This document shows, piece by piece, positions 35,015 to 44,960 of a DNA stretch of 64,000 bases. Made by a program: the position numbers and the translations under genes. This DNA is from Phytopythium helicoides. Taxonomy: Eukaryota > Oomycota > Peronosporomycetes > Pythiales > Pythiaceae. Under the pieces are notes generated by a model, which searched no databases, had not been told where the DNA came from, and was given only the letters and a program-made list of their open reading frames with translations. Every line of letters begins with the position of its first letter. Within the stretch, counting starts at the first letter, position 1. Where the stretch lies: contig JANFNE010000016.1 in NCBI GenBank assembly GCA_024867545.1, forward strand, positions 62,001-126,000, read 5' to 3'.

Positions 35015-35340
35015 GGAAGCAGTGGTGTCGTCGCGTATTATTATTATTGTCGCTGCTTGCGCGTCTGCGAGCTGCTTGTTCGTTCACCAACTGCATGCGG
35101 AAACACGAGAAACAGAGCGCTTTGACATTTTCGCTATTGTTGTTGTTGTTGTTGGAAGGAAGGAAGGTAGGGAGGAAGTAGCTGAACACCTTTGCTGTCG
35201 TTCTCATCGCACGCTACTCGTGTTATCATACCATGGAATACATATCCGCTACTACGCCTAGCCTACTAAATAAATTCATCGACTGCGCTTGGCTGCGTGC
35301 CACGCCTCCCACTCGAGCTTGGGGCGCCAAGCAATTTGCT
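35015..35340. other. Intergenic region between convergent genes, with microsatellites
   Basis: No gene is visible. It holds a TTA repeat (about 35036-35048), a TTG repeat (about 35140-35155) and GGAA/GGTA steps (about 35155-35175). It is AT-rich by local standards and probably carries the 3' ends of both flanking genes. Confidence 0.6.
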
Positions 35341-36551
35341 TCACATGGTGTCCGAGAGCTGCGAGAACGACCAGGACGGGATGCTCATGGCGGCCTCGCG
35401 CCACTGGTGGTCGGCCTCCTCGATCCAGTGGCCGATCGACAGCCGCGTCTTGCTCGTGATCGGCTTCTTGTCGTCCCGCAGCTTCTCCGGCACGTCCACG
35501 TGCAGGTCCATGGGGACCTCGGGTTGGGACATACTGAAGGCCATGTCGCTCGCCATGTCCTCGATCGCTGGGTCCGTCCACTCGTCAAAGCCCACCGGGG
35601 ACACGGCGTCAGGCCGAGCTCAGCTCCTTGCTGCTCGGCGCCGTCAGGTCAAACGAGAGCATCTTGACGTCGCGCAGGTCGAACGAGCTGCTGAACATGG
35701 GCCTGTCCATGCTGTCCTCCGTGTCGGCCAAGCTGGAGAAGGACAGCGAGTGCGTCGGCGCCGCGAGGGCCTTGGCCGGCGAAGGCGAGAGGCTGCCAGC
35801 GCTCTCGGACTTCACTGTCACCTCCGCATCCGTGGACGTGGAGGGCGTCGAGGGAGCGGAGATCGGCGACGCGGGGGGCTTGGCGGCGGGGGTCGAGACC
35901 TCGACCTTCTGGCCGATCTTGGAGGCGAAGCGCAGGAACTCGCGGATCCAGTAGTCTGCCTCGGCGGCCTTGAGCTGCTGGATGTCGAGCGAGTAGCCGA
36001 ACTTGCAGCGGTACTGGATGTGCCAGTAGAAGTGGTTGCGCAGGCTCGACACGCGCTTCTGGAGCTTGACGTGCAGGTTGTAGCAGTAGCCCTTGTTGCG
36101 CTGGTAGAAGAAGTTCTGCTTGCCAATGGCCTGCCCAGTGTACTTTTTGGTGACGCGCAGCGGGTCGCACTGGAGCATGCTGGCGATGAAGCCGCGCAGG
36201 TGCAGCCCGTCCACGAGCGGCAGCGCGCCGGCCTGGAACTGCTTCATCATCATGTTGGCGTACTTGTGCTCGTCAGCGCTCCACTTGCCCTTGCGCGCCA
36301 TCGAGTTGGGCGCGTCGCGGAACTCGCGGAACACGCGCACGGCCGTCACGGGCGCCGCGCACTGCTCGCAGTGCGTCAGCGGCCACGCGTACACGCAGCG
36401 CGGGTGGAAGCGGTGGCCGCAGCCGTCCAGCTCCAGCACGGCGCCGCACGAGCGGCAGGCGTCGCAGCGCGTGCCGCTAGCGGCCTCGCCCGCGAGCTGC
36501 TTCTCCGTCCGCGGTGGAGTCCTGCGATGTGGTGGTGGTGGTGGAGGCCAT
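35341..36551 (-). CDS. RING-like zinc finger protein with a stramenopile-type WxxxEHxYAN module, frame broken twice
   Basis: Read on the minus strand, three overlapping frames make one protein of about 402 residues. The ATG at 36551 opens MASTTTTTSQDSTADGE; one extra base before about 36500 then separates it from the main frame. The main frame holds a C/H-rich finger (CDACRSCGAVLELDGCGHRF, HPRCVYAW, CEQC) and a module with KGKWSADEHKYANMMMKQF, GALPLVDGLHLRGFIASML and CDPLRVTKKYTG, which I know only from stramenopile proteins of unknown role. At 35611 an extra t makes a stop; dropping it joins KELSSA to DAVSPVGFDEWTDPAI and an acidic tail ending FSQLSDTM. If the ATG at 36551 is wrong, the main frame alone could start at 36670. 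The finger suggests ubiquitin ligase or transcription-related work; neither is shown. Confidence 0.6.
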
Positions 36552-36891
36552 GAAGATACACTAGTGAGGTGCAGGCGGGAAGTTGCCGACTGCCGGTGGC
36601 TCCATGTTCGATCGCTCAACCGACATGACCTCCTCGCCGTGCCCACCTGTTTTTTACTGGCGACCATCATTCGGAAAAGGCGAAAGTTCTACGAATGCAA
36701 GTCTGCGATTGGCTGATTTTGTTTTGACCAATGGATACAGAGTCACAAAAATTACAACTTGATGCTTGCAAAAATGGTTATGTAGATGAAATGACCGCTC
36801 ACGGCGCCGAAAATCACTAAAGTAGACGCAACGGCGGCGTGGAATCTGGCGCCAACACCGGCCCGAGATGGCGCCAACTCGCGCGCAGCAC
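36552..36891. other. Intergenic region between two minus-strand genes
   Basis: This stretch is 340 bp and AT-rich around 36690-36800. I see no gene. It should contain the promoter of the RING-like gene and the 3' end of the kinase gene. A GTGAGT-like donor next to the kinase stop (36890 downward) leaves open a short additional exon here. Confidence 0.4.
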
Positions 36892-38391
36892 TCACGGTTG
36901 CAGCTGGTGGATGCGCTCGATGACGTCGAAGACGGTCGGTCGTGCGCTCGCGTCCTGGTTTAGCTGCCACCTGCAGCCACTCGTTCAATGAGTCATTCGC
37001 CCATTTCGCGGCGATCACGTCAACGCGGAGCGTACCGGATGAGCTCGCAGAACTCGGACGAGTACGCGCATGTCTTGGGGAAGCGCACGGGCCCGATGAC
37101 CGCCAGGTACGTGCACTCGACGATCTTGATGTCGCCGTTGTCGAGGAACGAGCACTCGAACGGCGAGTAGCCGAACGCCATGGCGAACAGCAGGCAGCCG
37201 AGCGACCATACTGTGGGCATTCGTTAGCACCGCCATGCAGTCAGGAAAAGCGACAAGCAGACCACGCACCATCGGTCCGGCTTGAGATGTGCGCGTTGTC
37301 GGGGACGTCGTACAGCTCTGACGAGATGAACAAGTCAGCAAACGCACTCCATCAAAGGTAGAGCGACGACAAACCTGGGGCTCGATACGCCATGGAGCTG
37401 TGCTGAGCCGCGTGCTCTTGCAAAAGCAGCGCGTCCGAGCGCGTGGTGATGGTGACGTCAGCGATCGTGACGGAACCAAAGTCCGTCAGCACCGGCTCGC
37501 CGCCATCTGAGAGCAACACGTTCTCGGGCTGATCGCTTCGTGAGTAAACGCTGCCAGGCAGTACAAACAGGCAAGTAGCCAAACCGCATCACGAACCTTG
37601 ATGTCGCGGTGGGCCAGCGGTGGCGACTTGGAGCTCATCTCGGCGACAGCGCGGCAGACCTTGAGGAACAAGTCGAGGAGCTGGCGTTCCGGGATGCGCT
37701 TCCGTCGGCTGGCACACGTGAAAGGCTACACTCAGAGTCCCGTGGAAAACAATCGCTGCTCATGCGATAAAAGCTGCAGCGCAAACCTTAGCGTGATGTC
37801 GATCATATCGCGCAGCGAACCGTTCTGTCGCGCCAAAGCCGGAGTCAAATGCTTGCATCAGGAGCCCACAAAGATGATGAAAAGCTCGACCGTACCTCCA
37901 TGAACGGGAAGAGCAGGTAGTACTCAAACGCGCCGCCTTGGAGCGAGACGACCGCGTAGTCGGTGAGCGGCATGATGTGCGGGTGGTGGAAGGCCTTGTG
38001 CGTCTGGATCTCCTGCTTGGCCGCCTGCACCTGCTCGTCGGTCTGGCACAGGATCTTCTTGAGCGCGAACGTCTCTCCGGTCGACGCGTCTCTCGCGCGG
38101 TAGACGAACGAGAAGCCTCCCTGCGCCACCTCACTTCCCACCACCACGCTGCAACACGCAAAAGCGTCCGCGTTAGTCGCAAGGAGCAAAAGCGCAATGC
38201 GCGAAGGCGACGCACGTGCGGCCGCTCTGCATGCGCAGCGACTGCGAGTAGCCGAAGCAGTGGAGCAGCCGCTGCACGGCCTGCAGCGGCAGCAGCGTTA
38301 CGGCCGAGCAGATGCGCTCGGACGTGGCGTCGGCGCGCCTCGCGACCGGCAGGAACGCCTCGCCCGCCTCCAGGTCTCGCGCATCGGCCAT
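36892..38391 (-). CDS. STK16/NAK-family Ser/Thr protein kinase
   Basis: Eight exons on the minus strand: 38391-38216, 38148-37896, 37824-37787, 37708-37597, 37528-37375, 37317-37270, 37210-37036 and 36970-36892, giving 344 residues (human STK16 has 305). All junctions are GT-AG and restore kinase subdomains. These are the Gly loop AQGGFSFVYRA, ALKKILC with catalytic Lys89, the STK16-like FPFMENGSLRDMID, HRDIKPENVLL with Asp191, TDFGS with Asp209, and YRAPELYDVPDNAHISSRTD leading into VWSLGCLLFAM and DASARPTVFDVIERIHQL. The order and the acidic-aromatic PELYDV segment match the STK16/MPSK branch of the Numb-associated kinases, which act on Golgi and secretory traffic. STK16 itself is N-acylated. 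This protein starts MADAR, so that anchor is not evident. Confidence 0.85.
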
Positions 38392-38594
38392 GGCGGCGGT
38401 CTTTTGGTCAAGTGACGTTCGGCCGGTTGCGGTTTATTACATAAATCAAGTCTATAGTATTTTAAAATAGCTAAGTAGACTTTTGAATGGATAAATATGA
38501 GGCAGAATAGCCGCAAAGTCCGCCGAAATTGGTGGCTGGCTGTAGCTCTTCACAGTGCAAGGTGAAGTGCCCGAGGGCCAAGCGATCGCTCGAC
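38392..38594. promoter_or_regulatory. Divergent promoter, kinase gene and exonuclease gene
   Basis: A 203-bp interval lies between two divergent start codons. An AT-rich core (taagtagacttttgaatgga and the preceding ttttaaaata, 38458-38490) stands out against GC-rich flanks. No defined element is recognised. Confidence 0.5.
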
Positions 38595-39633
38595 ATGCTC
38601 GGCGCTCTGCGCTCGCGGCTCCAGGCGCCGAGGCGCGCCGGCGCCCGGCTCAAGTCCAACAAGGCGGCTGCGTCACCGAGCGCGCGGCCCAAGAGCCTGC
38701 TCGTGGACGGCAACAACGTGCTGCACCACTTCTTCGACCCGCTGTCGACCGTCGAGCGGTGCGTGCAGCTCCAGATCAGAGCGCAGCGCGTGCTGCTGTG
38801 GATGGGCGACGCCATCGCTAACTGCTAGCTGCTGCAGGGACGGAGTCAACACGAGCGCGGTCGACGGCGTGGTGCGGCTGCTCAAACGCATGGACTTGAC
38901 GCACCGCCCCGCGCACATCTGCGTCTTCTTCGACTCGGCGAGACGCCCCACGACGCGCAAACTCATGGCGCCAAACTACAAACGCGGGCGCCGACCGACC
39001 CACGCATCGCTGCGCGCGCAGTTTGGACACGCGCGCGACGTGCTGCGCGAGGCGGGCGTCAACTGCTTTGAGTACCCTGGGTTCGAGGCCGACGACCTCA
39101 TCGCGTCGTACTCGCGCGCGCTGACTGCGGCCAGCCACGACGTGATCATCATCTCCAACGACAACGACTTCCTACAGCTGGTTCGCGACGGCGACGAAGA
39201 GCCTGCCGAGTCCAGCAACGACCTCACCACACCATCCACGACGACAGGATCGGTGCAGCTGTACCAGCCAAGCAAGCGGCGCTACCTGCGCGAGCGCAAC
39301 CTGACGGGCCGCTTTGGTCTGAGGCCTTCACTCCTCCCCGACATGTACGCGCTGTGTGGCGACCGGTGGGGCAAGGTGCCGCGCGTGGTACAGTTGTCGG
39401 AGGCGCGCGCCATCGAGCTGCTAAACGAGTTTGGTGGGCTGTTCCCATTGCTGCGGCAGCTGGACGCCGTCGAGGACGCGGAGCTTCGACAGGCGCTCAA
39501 GCACGGGATCAGCTCGATCGAGACGTCGCATCGTCTCGCGCGGCTTAATGACGCCGTAATGCTCCCGCTGGCGGTAGACGAGCTGCAGTCGCCGGCACTT
39601 GATCGGCTGTCGACAGTCGCAGCGTCCTCGTGA
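38595..39633 (+). CDS. 5'-3' exonuclease/FEN-family nuclease (PolI N-terminal type)
   Basis: Two exons, 38595-38758 and 38838-39633, give 319 residues; the splice joins STVER to DGVNTSAVDGVVRLL. The order follows the 5'-3' exonuclease fold. LLVDGNNVLHHFF carries the first metal-binding Asp (residue 38). VFFDSARRPTTRKLMAPNYK is the helical-arch region. ECPG-like YPGFEADDLIASYSR and VIIISNDNDFLQL carry the acidic metal ligands. A helix-hairpin-helix-like part follows (LLPDMYALCGDRWGKVP). These enzymes remove 5' flaps or RNA primers. The first about 34 residues are rich in Arg, Ala and Ser and lack acids, fitting an organelle transit peptide, so mitochondrial DNA maintenance is plausible. The Asn in SNDND and the insert EEPAESSNDLTT-like loop before LYQPS are unusual. 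Confidence 0.75.
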
Positions 39634-40528
39634 CAAGGCTTGGGTAGAGTTAGCAGTACGTTGCATGCCTTCCGTTGAGACGAATAGAGAAGTGCAATCC
39701 CGTGCACTTATCGCTTCGAGTGTGAATGCTGTGGAGACGAGCTGAAGATGTCCAACTGCCAGTGTTTAGAAGGATTCAATTACCAAGTTCACAAGCGTGC
39801 GTCCACGAACTACTCACACATGATCGTCGCAACAGCTTTCGCAACAACCAGCAGCTCACTGTTTTGCACCAAATCCTCCATGTTGCTTTCCCGGTTTTCT
39901 ATTGCCTTGGATGACGCTTCTCCATCAAAATTGAAAGCCAAAAATGATTTGTCAATCTCTTGACTCGACGGAGAGGATTGATGCATTCCAACAATCTGTG
40001 GCCAGGTCAAGCATTCGCGAGCTTTCCCCGAGCTTGAGCATGCTTGAATCCAAAATCCCACGGCTCTGGTGGGTGAGAAGCCTCCTTGTGGGGTTCGCAG
40101 TGATCCAGCCGGCTTCAGCCAGTGCGAGTCGGAGTGTGGTGACGCGACTTGGAGCCTGACGAACCCACTTTGCTCGGCGAGCCGCGATTAGTCGAAAACC
40201 ATCTCTTTCTCTCGCAATGATTGGCTGGTTCCCAACTGTCAAGTGTCGATTGGCTGTAATTGGGCAGCCGCGTACCCCCCCGCGAAGTGGTGTACCCTGT
40301 ATGGGCGTGTCCGCCTCCCGTTGTATGTGTTTCATGTTGACTCACGGTCGTCGCCCCTCCCGCCGGATCGTACCCCCTCGTCGCAGCGCGTACCCCCTCG
40401 GTGCATAACGACCGCGTATAGGGGGCAGGCAGGAGAGACGCCACCACGAGCAAGAGCTCCATCCGCTCATTTCCCCACTCGAGTCGGGCGGTGAGCAGGG
40501 CCCGGCGAGCAGCAGCGAGGCGAGGCGC
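39634..40528. other. Intergenic region upstream of the PHD-homeodomain gene
   Basis: No gene can be supported in these 895 bp. Short minus-strand frames exist at 39810-40061 and 39952-40335 but show no family signal. Near the downstream gene the motif GTACCCCC recurs: cgcgtacccccccg near 40269, atcgtaccccctcg near 40366 and gcgtaccccctcg near 40388. These could be promoter elements of the gene at 40529. Confidence 0.45.
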
Positions 40529-43500
40529 ATGGCGGACGTGGAGATGGACGCGGCGTCGGAGCAGCAGCGACGCGCGGCGGCCGACGCCGAGACGGAGAAG
40601 AAGAAGGCGCTGCTCGTGTACAAGAACCAGCAGTCGGCGTCGGACGACGACGAGGACGAGGACGACGACAGCGGCGACGAGCGCGACTCGGCGTCGGTCA
40701 AGAGCGCGCGCGACGCCGACGAGGACGAGGACGAGGACGAGGACATGGACGACGTGGACGACGTCGACGAGGAGGACGGCGGCGTGCGCGTCGAGAAGGA
40801 CGACGACGAGTCCATCAACGCGCCGTCCGACGACGACCTGGACAGCACGGCCACGCCGCGCCGCGCCGAGACGGACGAGGAGGTAGACGACGACAGCCGC
40901 AACAACAGCGTCGATGAGGACGCCGCGGGGGCCAAGAAGGCGCAGGGGCTCGTGGTCGACCCGGCCAGCAATGGCCAGGCCGACCCCGCGGGGGACAAGG
41001 AACTCGCGCCCGCAGCGTCGCCCACCAAGGGCGGAGATGCCGACAACGCGTCCGTTACGCTCAAGTCGGGCATGACCTCGGACGTCAACTCGATCATCGC
41101 GGCGCGGCGGCGCACTGGCGCCAAGAAGGAGTGCGAGGTGTGCCACGAACCGCGCAATGGTCGCCGCGCGCTGCTGTGCATCAACTGCAAGTGTATGTAC
41201 CACACCAGCTGCTTCCGCAAGCAGTTCTCCAAGCTCGTGCATGCGTCGGGCAAGCAGTGGCTTTGCCCCGACTGCGAGGAAACGTCCAAGGACTTCCCGC
41301 AGGAGGAGAAGGAAGCGCCAGCAGCAACGACTCCGAAAAAGCGCCGCCCGGAAGGCGAGGCTGCTCCAAAGGCGCGCCGGACCACAAAGGGTGGTGGTAC
41401 TGGTGGTGGTTCTGCAAAGAGCAAGGGCGATGGGGACGATAAGCACTCCTCCGCCGCAGGGCATGCGCCTGGCACGGACATTGAGCTTCACCGCGTCACG
41501 GATATTGCGCTTCGCGGCGGGAAGAAGATCAACGCGCTTATCCTGGAGAGAACAGAAGAGATGCTGCAGCTTACCAAGTCCCTGTCGACTGAAATCGAGA
41601 ACGTTATGGGACCAACATGGAAGCAGGGCGACGCTGTTAACGCAGCCCCAGTTGTCAATGGGAACCTCGCGCCTTCTACTAACAACGAGGCTGTTGTAAA
41701 GGAAGAAGATGTCTCCAAAAGAGCACCTGCATCTCCTCCCCCGCCACCATTCATGCTGGTGGTCCCGTCTCATAGCAACATTCTGAATCCAGCGTCAGGA
41801 GAGCAACCACCGAGCTCAAACGCCACCGCTCCGAATGCTGCCGTGGCGCACGGCGTGTCCGAGCAGGAAGTACTCATCCGACGCTTGCACTCTGGCATGG
41901 AGTCACTCAAGCACATGCTTGAGCAGCTTCAGGTGTCTGGCATCCAGTTTGAAGTGGATCTCATTAAGGATATCAAGCTGCCACCCACCCGTGATAGTCA
42001 CAAGCCTGCAAGTAGCGCGGCATCTCGGAAGCCCCAGACGACTAGCCAGCGTGGCGGTGCTGGAGGTGGCAGCAAGGTCAAGAACGGCGCGAGCCGCCTC
42101 TACTCTTCCAAACAGATTCATAAGCTCGAGGAATGGTACCAGCGATCGTCACGTCCCGAGTCAAGTGAGATCCAGGCGATGTATCGCATCATTAACAGCC
42201 ACGAGTTTGCAGATGCGGATCTGCAGCCTGAAGGTATCTCAGTCAAGCAGATTCGCATTTGGTTTGACAACCGGCGGGCAAAGGAGCGCCTTGACTACAT
42301 GCGGCTGAAGATGAAGGATATTTCGACGACTGACATGGATGCGGAAAGCGTTAAGCGCATGAAGGCGGCATACATTGACGAAGCGAAGGAGGTCCTGGAG
42401 GCGCGGGTGTCGCGAATGCGCGAGAACGGCAACGGATCGGCTCCCAAGATCCTTGACGAAGCTGACTCCATTTTGCTGGCGGGTACGATGGATAATTCCC
42501 TCCCTGCACAGAAAGCCAGCAACGCGAAGGCAAGTCCTGGCAGTAAGGTGCCAGCTCAGCCGAAGGAGAATGCGGATGGGGCCAAGCCTGCAGCCGCAGC
42601 TCCACCGACGAATCAGAAAAAGCGCATCCGTATTGACTATGTGGCATCAGTGCGCAAGGCAGTGAAGGACGCTCGTGAGGCTGGCAAGAATGACGAGGAA
42701 ATCAAGGCTGCGAAGACTGCTGCCATTGAGCGCGCGCGCGAGCGCCTGCACGTTCCGTACAAGAACTCGCGGACGGGTCCTAGTAAGCCATTGGGCAAGG
42801 AGGAAGTGACTCATATCAAGCTCAAGATGCTCAAGCTACTAGAGGAGGACGCACCCGCCGAGGAATTGACGGACGTTATTGAGCTACTGCTGTCATTGAT
42901 TATCCCACGCGACATTCTAATCGACTCGGGTTTCCAGCGTCAGCTGGAGCTGGTTTTGAAGGCTCATAAGGACAACAAGGAGCTCGTGCGCCAGACCACG
43001 AAGCTCATGGATGAGTTCAAGGGTATCATTGAGAGCCAGAACGCCGATAGTGCCGCTGCTGAAGTGCCGGCTGAGCCTGCAGCTCCTGCTCCAAAGAAGA
43101 AGAAGCCTACGAAGGTGAAAGAGGCGCCAGCTGGAGATGATGCGTCAGGTGGAGCGGCAGCGTCCCAGTCCCCTGCTGCCTCTCCCGAGTCGCGTCGGCC
43201 TCGTGTGAAGTTCTCACTGAACCAGCTGGTCAAGTTAGAAAAGTATTTCCACAAAGAGGACACGCCCAGTAAGAAGTTACTCGACAAGATCGCCGGCAAG
43301 TTAAACGGGATCGCCCAGCAGGACCCTAACAGTGATGAAGCGCAAAAGTCGATCGACTACAAGCAGATCCGCTGTTGGTTCTACAAGCGGCGGTCTACCA
43401 ATCAGCCGCCGCAGGCGCTCACTGCTGCCGACATTCATGATTTGTCGCAGGATTCGAGCTCGAGCGACACTGAATCGGACGAAGCGGAGGTCGATGCTTC

Positions 43501-44167
43501 CAAGCGCAAGGGTGGCAACAAGTCTGCTGCCTCTAAGCGGAAAGCCACTCCGGGAGCAGGTTCAACCGACGATAAGCCGACAATCAAGCGCCCGAAGAAG
43601 GACTCTGGTGCGTCCGGGGAGGCGAAGGCTGGCAAGGCTCCCGCCAAGGCCGATCCTACTTCCGCTTCACCGTCTGGCGCTGGATCGGGCCCGAAGACGC
43701 AGCACCCCGGTCGGATATTCAATGTCAAGCAGCTTGCCACCATCATTGAGGAGTACGAGAAGAACCCTCGGCCCAGCGTGGCGCGGCTTGAGGAGCTTCA
43801 GAGCATCCTGAACCAGGACGACCACGCTGACGAGAACCAGGGTGGCGCGCAGCCGGTGACCACACGCCAGATCAAGACGTGGTTTTCGAATCGCCGTGCG
43901 AAGGAGCGGACGGACCTGCTCAAGATGAAAATCAAGGAGATTCAGGGCAAGGCAGTGGTGGATGATGACGATAGTGACCTGGGCGATTCGGATTCCGACG
44001 ATGCCGAGAAGAAGCAGGCGAGCGTAGCTGTGGCAGCGCCGCCACCGCCGCCGGCAGTGGCACGCATTGTCGTTCGCGACGATGACAACGACGACGAGGA
44101 CGACGTGGATGTCGACGAGGACGACGAGGATGGCCATGACGTCGACATGGACGATGATGTGGAGTAG
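40529..44167 (+). CDS. PHD-finger protein with three homeodomain-like modules
   Basis: A single uninterrupted frame codes for 1212 residues. The first 170 are strongly acidic with Asp/Glu runs. A C4HC3 PHD finger lies at about residues 202-250 (CEVCHEP, LLCINC, MYHTSCF, WLCPDC), the type that reads histone H3 tails. Three homeodomain-like modules follow. The first, about 521-590, ends ISVKQIRIWFDNRRAKER. The second, about 890-957, ends YKQIRCWFYKRR. The third, about 1061-1130, ends TTRQIKTWFSNRRAKER. In each, extra residues separate helix II from the recognition helix, unlike TALE proteins, where the extra loop follows helix I. The second module has Lys where the DNA-contacting Asn51 normally lies, so it may not bind DNA in the usual way. 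The C-terminus is again acidic. A nuclear chromatin regulator is the best reading. Confidence 0.85.
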   Translation: MADVEMDAASEQQRRAAADAETEKKKALLVYKNQQSASDDDEDEDDDSGDERDSASVKSARDADEDEDEDEDMDDVDDVDEEDGGVRVEKDDDESINAPSDDDLDSTATPRRAETDEEVDDDSRNNSVDEDAAGAKKAQGLVVDPASNGQADPAGDKELAPAASPTKGGDADNASVTLKSGMTSDVNSIIAARRRTGAKKECEVCHEPRNGRRALLCINCKCMYHTSCFRKQFSKLVHASGKQWLCPDCEETSKDFPQEEKEAPAATTPKKRRPEGEAAPKARRTTKGGGTGGGSAKSKGDGDDKHSSAAGHAPGTDIELHRVTDIALRGGKKINALILERTEEMLQLTKSLSTEIENVMGPTWKQGDAVNAAPVVNGNLAPSTNNEAVVKEEDVSKRAPASPPPPPFMLVVPSHSNILNPASGEQPPSSNATAPNAAVAHGVSEQEVLIRRLHSGMESLKHMLEQLQVSGIQFEVDLIKDIKLPPTRDSHKPASSAASRKPQTTSQRGGAGGGSKVKNGASRLYSSKQIHKLEEWYQRSSRPESSEIQAMYRIINSHEFADADLQPEGISVKQIRIWFDNRRAKERLDYMRLKMKDISTTDMDAESVKRMKAAYIDEAKEVLEARVSRMRENGNGSAPKILDEADSILLAGTMDNSLPAQKASNAKASPGSKVPAQPKENADGAKPAAAAPPTNQKKRIRIDYVASVRKAVKDAREAGKNDEEIKAAKTAAIERARERLHVPYKNSRTGPSKPLGKEEVTHIKLKMLKLLEEDAPAEELTDVIELLLSLIIPRDILIDSGFQRQLELVLKAHKDNKELVRQTTKLMDEFKGIIESQNADSAAAEVPAEPAAPAPKKKKPTKVKEAPAGDDASGGAAASQSPAASPESRRPRVKFSLNQLVKLEKYFHKEDTPSKKLLDKIAGKLNGIAQQDPNSDEAQKSIDYKQIRCWFYKRRSTNQPPQALTAADIHDLSQDSSSSDTESDEAEVDASKRKGGNKSAASKRKATPGAGSTDDKPTIKRPKKDSGASGEAKAGKAPAKADPTSASPSGAGSGPKTQHPGRIFNVKQLATIIEEYEKNPRPSVARLEELQSILNQDDHADENQGGAQPVTTRQIKTWFSNRRAKERTDLLKMKIKEIQGKAVVDDDDSDLGDSDSDDAEKKQASVAVAAPPPPPAVARIVVRDDDNDDEDDVDVDEDDEDGHDVDMDDDVE

Positions 44168-44960
44168 GCAGCGTGTCAGGGGTCGTGGGTCGAGCAAGCA
44201 CGCATGGTTGCCGCCTCGGCGGAGATCGGATGGCACAGCTTGTGCCGAGTGAATAACACAACAACTAGTTATATCTACGCCGCGTTCCTGGCAGTCGTGA
44301 TTGGCTGTAGACGAACTCGGCCAAGTTGAAGATGACTGCAACGCAGTCTAGGGTAGGACAGCTCCTTCATTCGTTTGTCTGGCAATGAGATTCACTGCGC
44401 ATTCAACAGCGCGCTGCTTCGACCCGCATCCTATCACGCACCAAGCGCCTTCATGACGCGCGGCATGCATGTTGAAACGCACCATAGTGGTAGGATGGCG
44501 AATCTGTCCCGCGGCCGACGCGGCCCCACGCGCGCAGGTGATTGGCCGGCGCGTCACCATCCGCCGCCAGCGTCACGCCGCCCCGCAGTCCAAGGCTCGC
44601 GAGCCACGTCAAAGCCACGCACAGGCTTGCTGTGGCTTGGGCGGCGCATCAATCGGCGCGATTGATGCGCCGCTCCGTCGCAGGTGAGCTGCTCGGCCAC
44701 TCGTTGAGCGCTTGAACGTCCTTCCCTCGAGACAGTGGCTTTTGACAGAAACAAAATCCCAGATCACGGTATGGTACGTAGAAGCAGTTAAATGACAGTT
44801 GTATGGAGAAGTGCACCCTGTTTTGGCATTTCGAGCGCACATGCCAGACGACGGGAGGCGACATGCGAGACGGCAGTCCGCGCGCCGATCTTGGCGAGAA
44901 CATGCGTCATTCCCCAGCCCGACGCGTCGGCGCCACCTGCTCCAGCCCCTCGCGCCCGCC
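44168..44960. other. Intergenic region upstream of cystathionine beta-synthase
   Basis: No gene is supported in about 790 bp. It includes a strong inverted repeat at 44641-44673 and a GC-rich stretch at 44500-44690. Short frames on both strands have no recognisable content. Confidence 0.5.
44641..44673. repeat. 14-bp perfect inverted repeat with 5-bp spacer
   Basis: The arm GCGGCGCATCAATC (44641-44654) is exactly complementary to GATTGATGCGCCGC (44660-44673) across the spacer GGCGC. It lies 288 bp before the cystathionine beta-synthase start codon. It could be a dimeric protein binding site or a cruciform/hairpin former. Confidence 0.9.

Noticed and set aside
35297..36553. Plus-strand frame of 418 residues
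   Set aside because: It is antisense to the RING-like gene, whose zinc finger and module are clear on the other strand.
39810..40335. Short minus-strand frames before the PHD-homeodomain gene
   Set aside because: No family signal, no convincing splice connection and ordinary composition.
40115..41773. Minus-strand frame of 552 residues, Ser/Arg/Val-rich
   Set aside because: It lies antisense to the acidic and PHD part of the PHD-homeodomain gene, where Asp/Glu runs leave long antisense frames. No recognisable domain.
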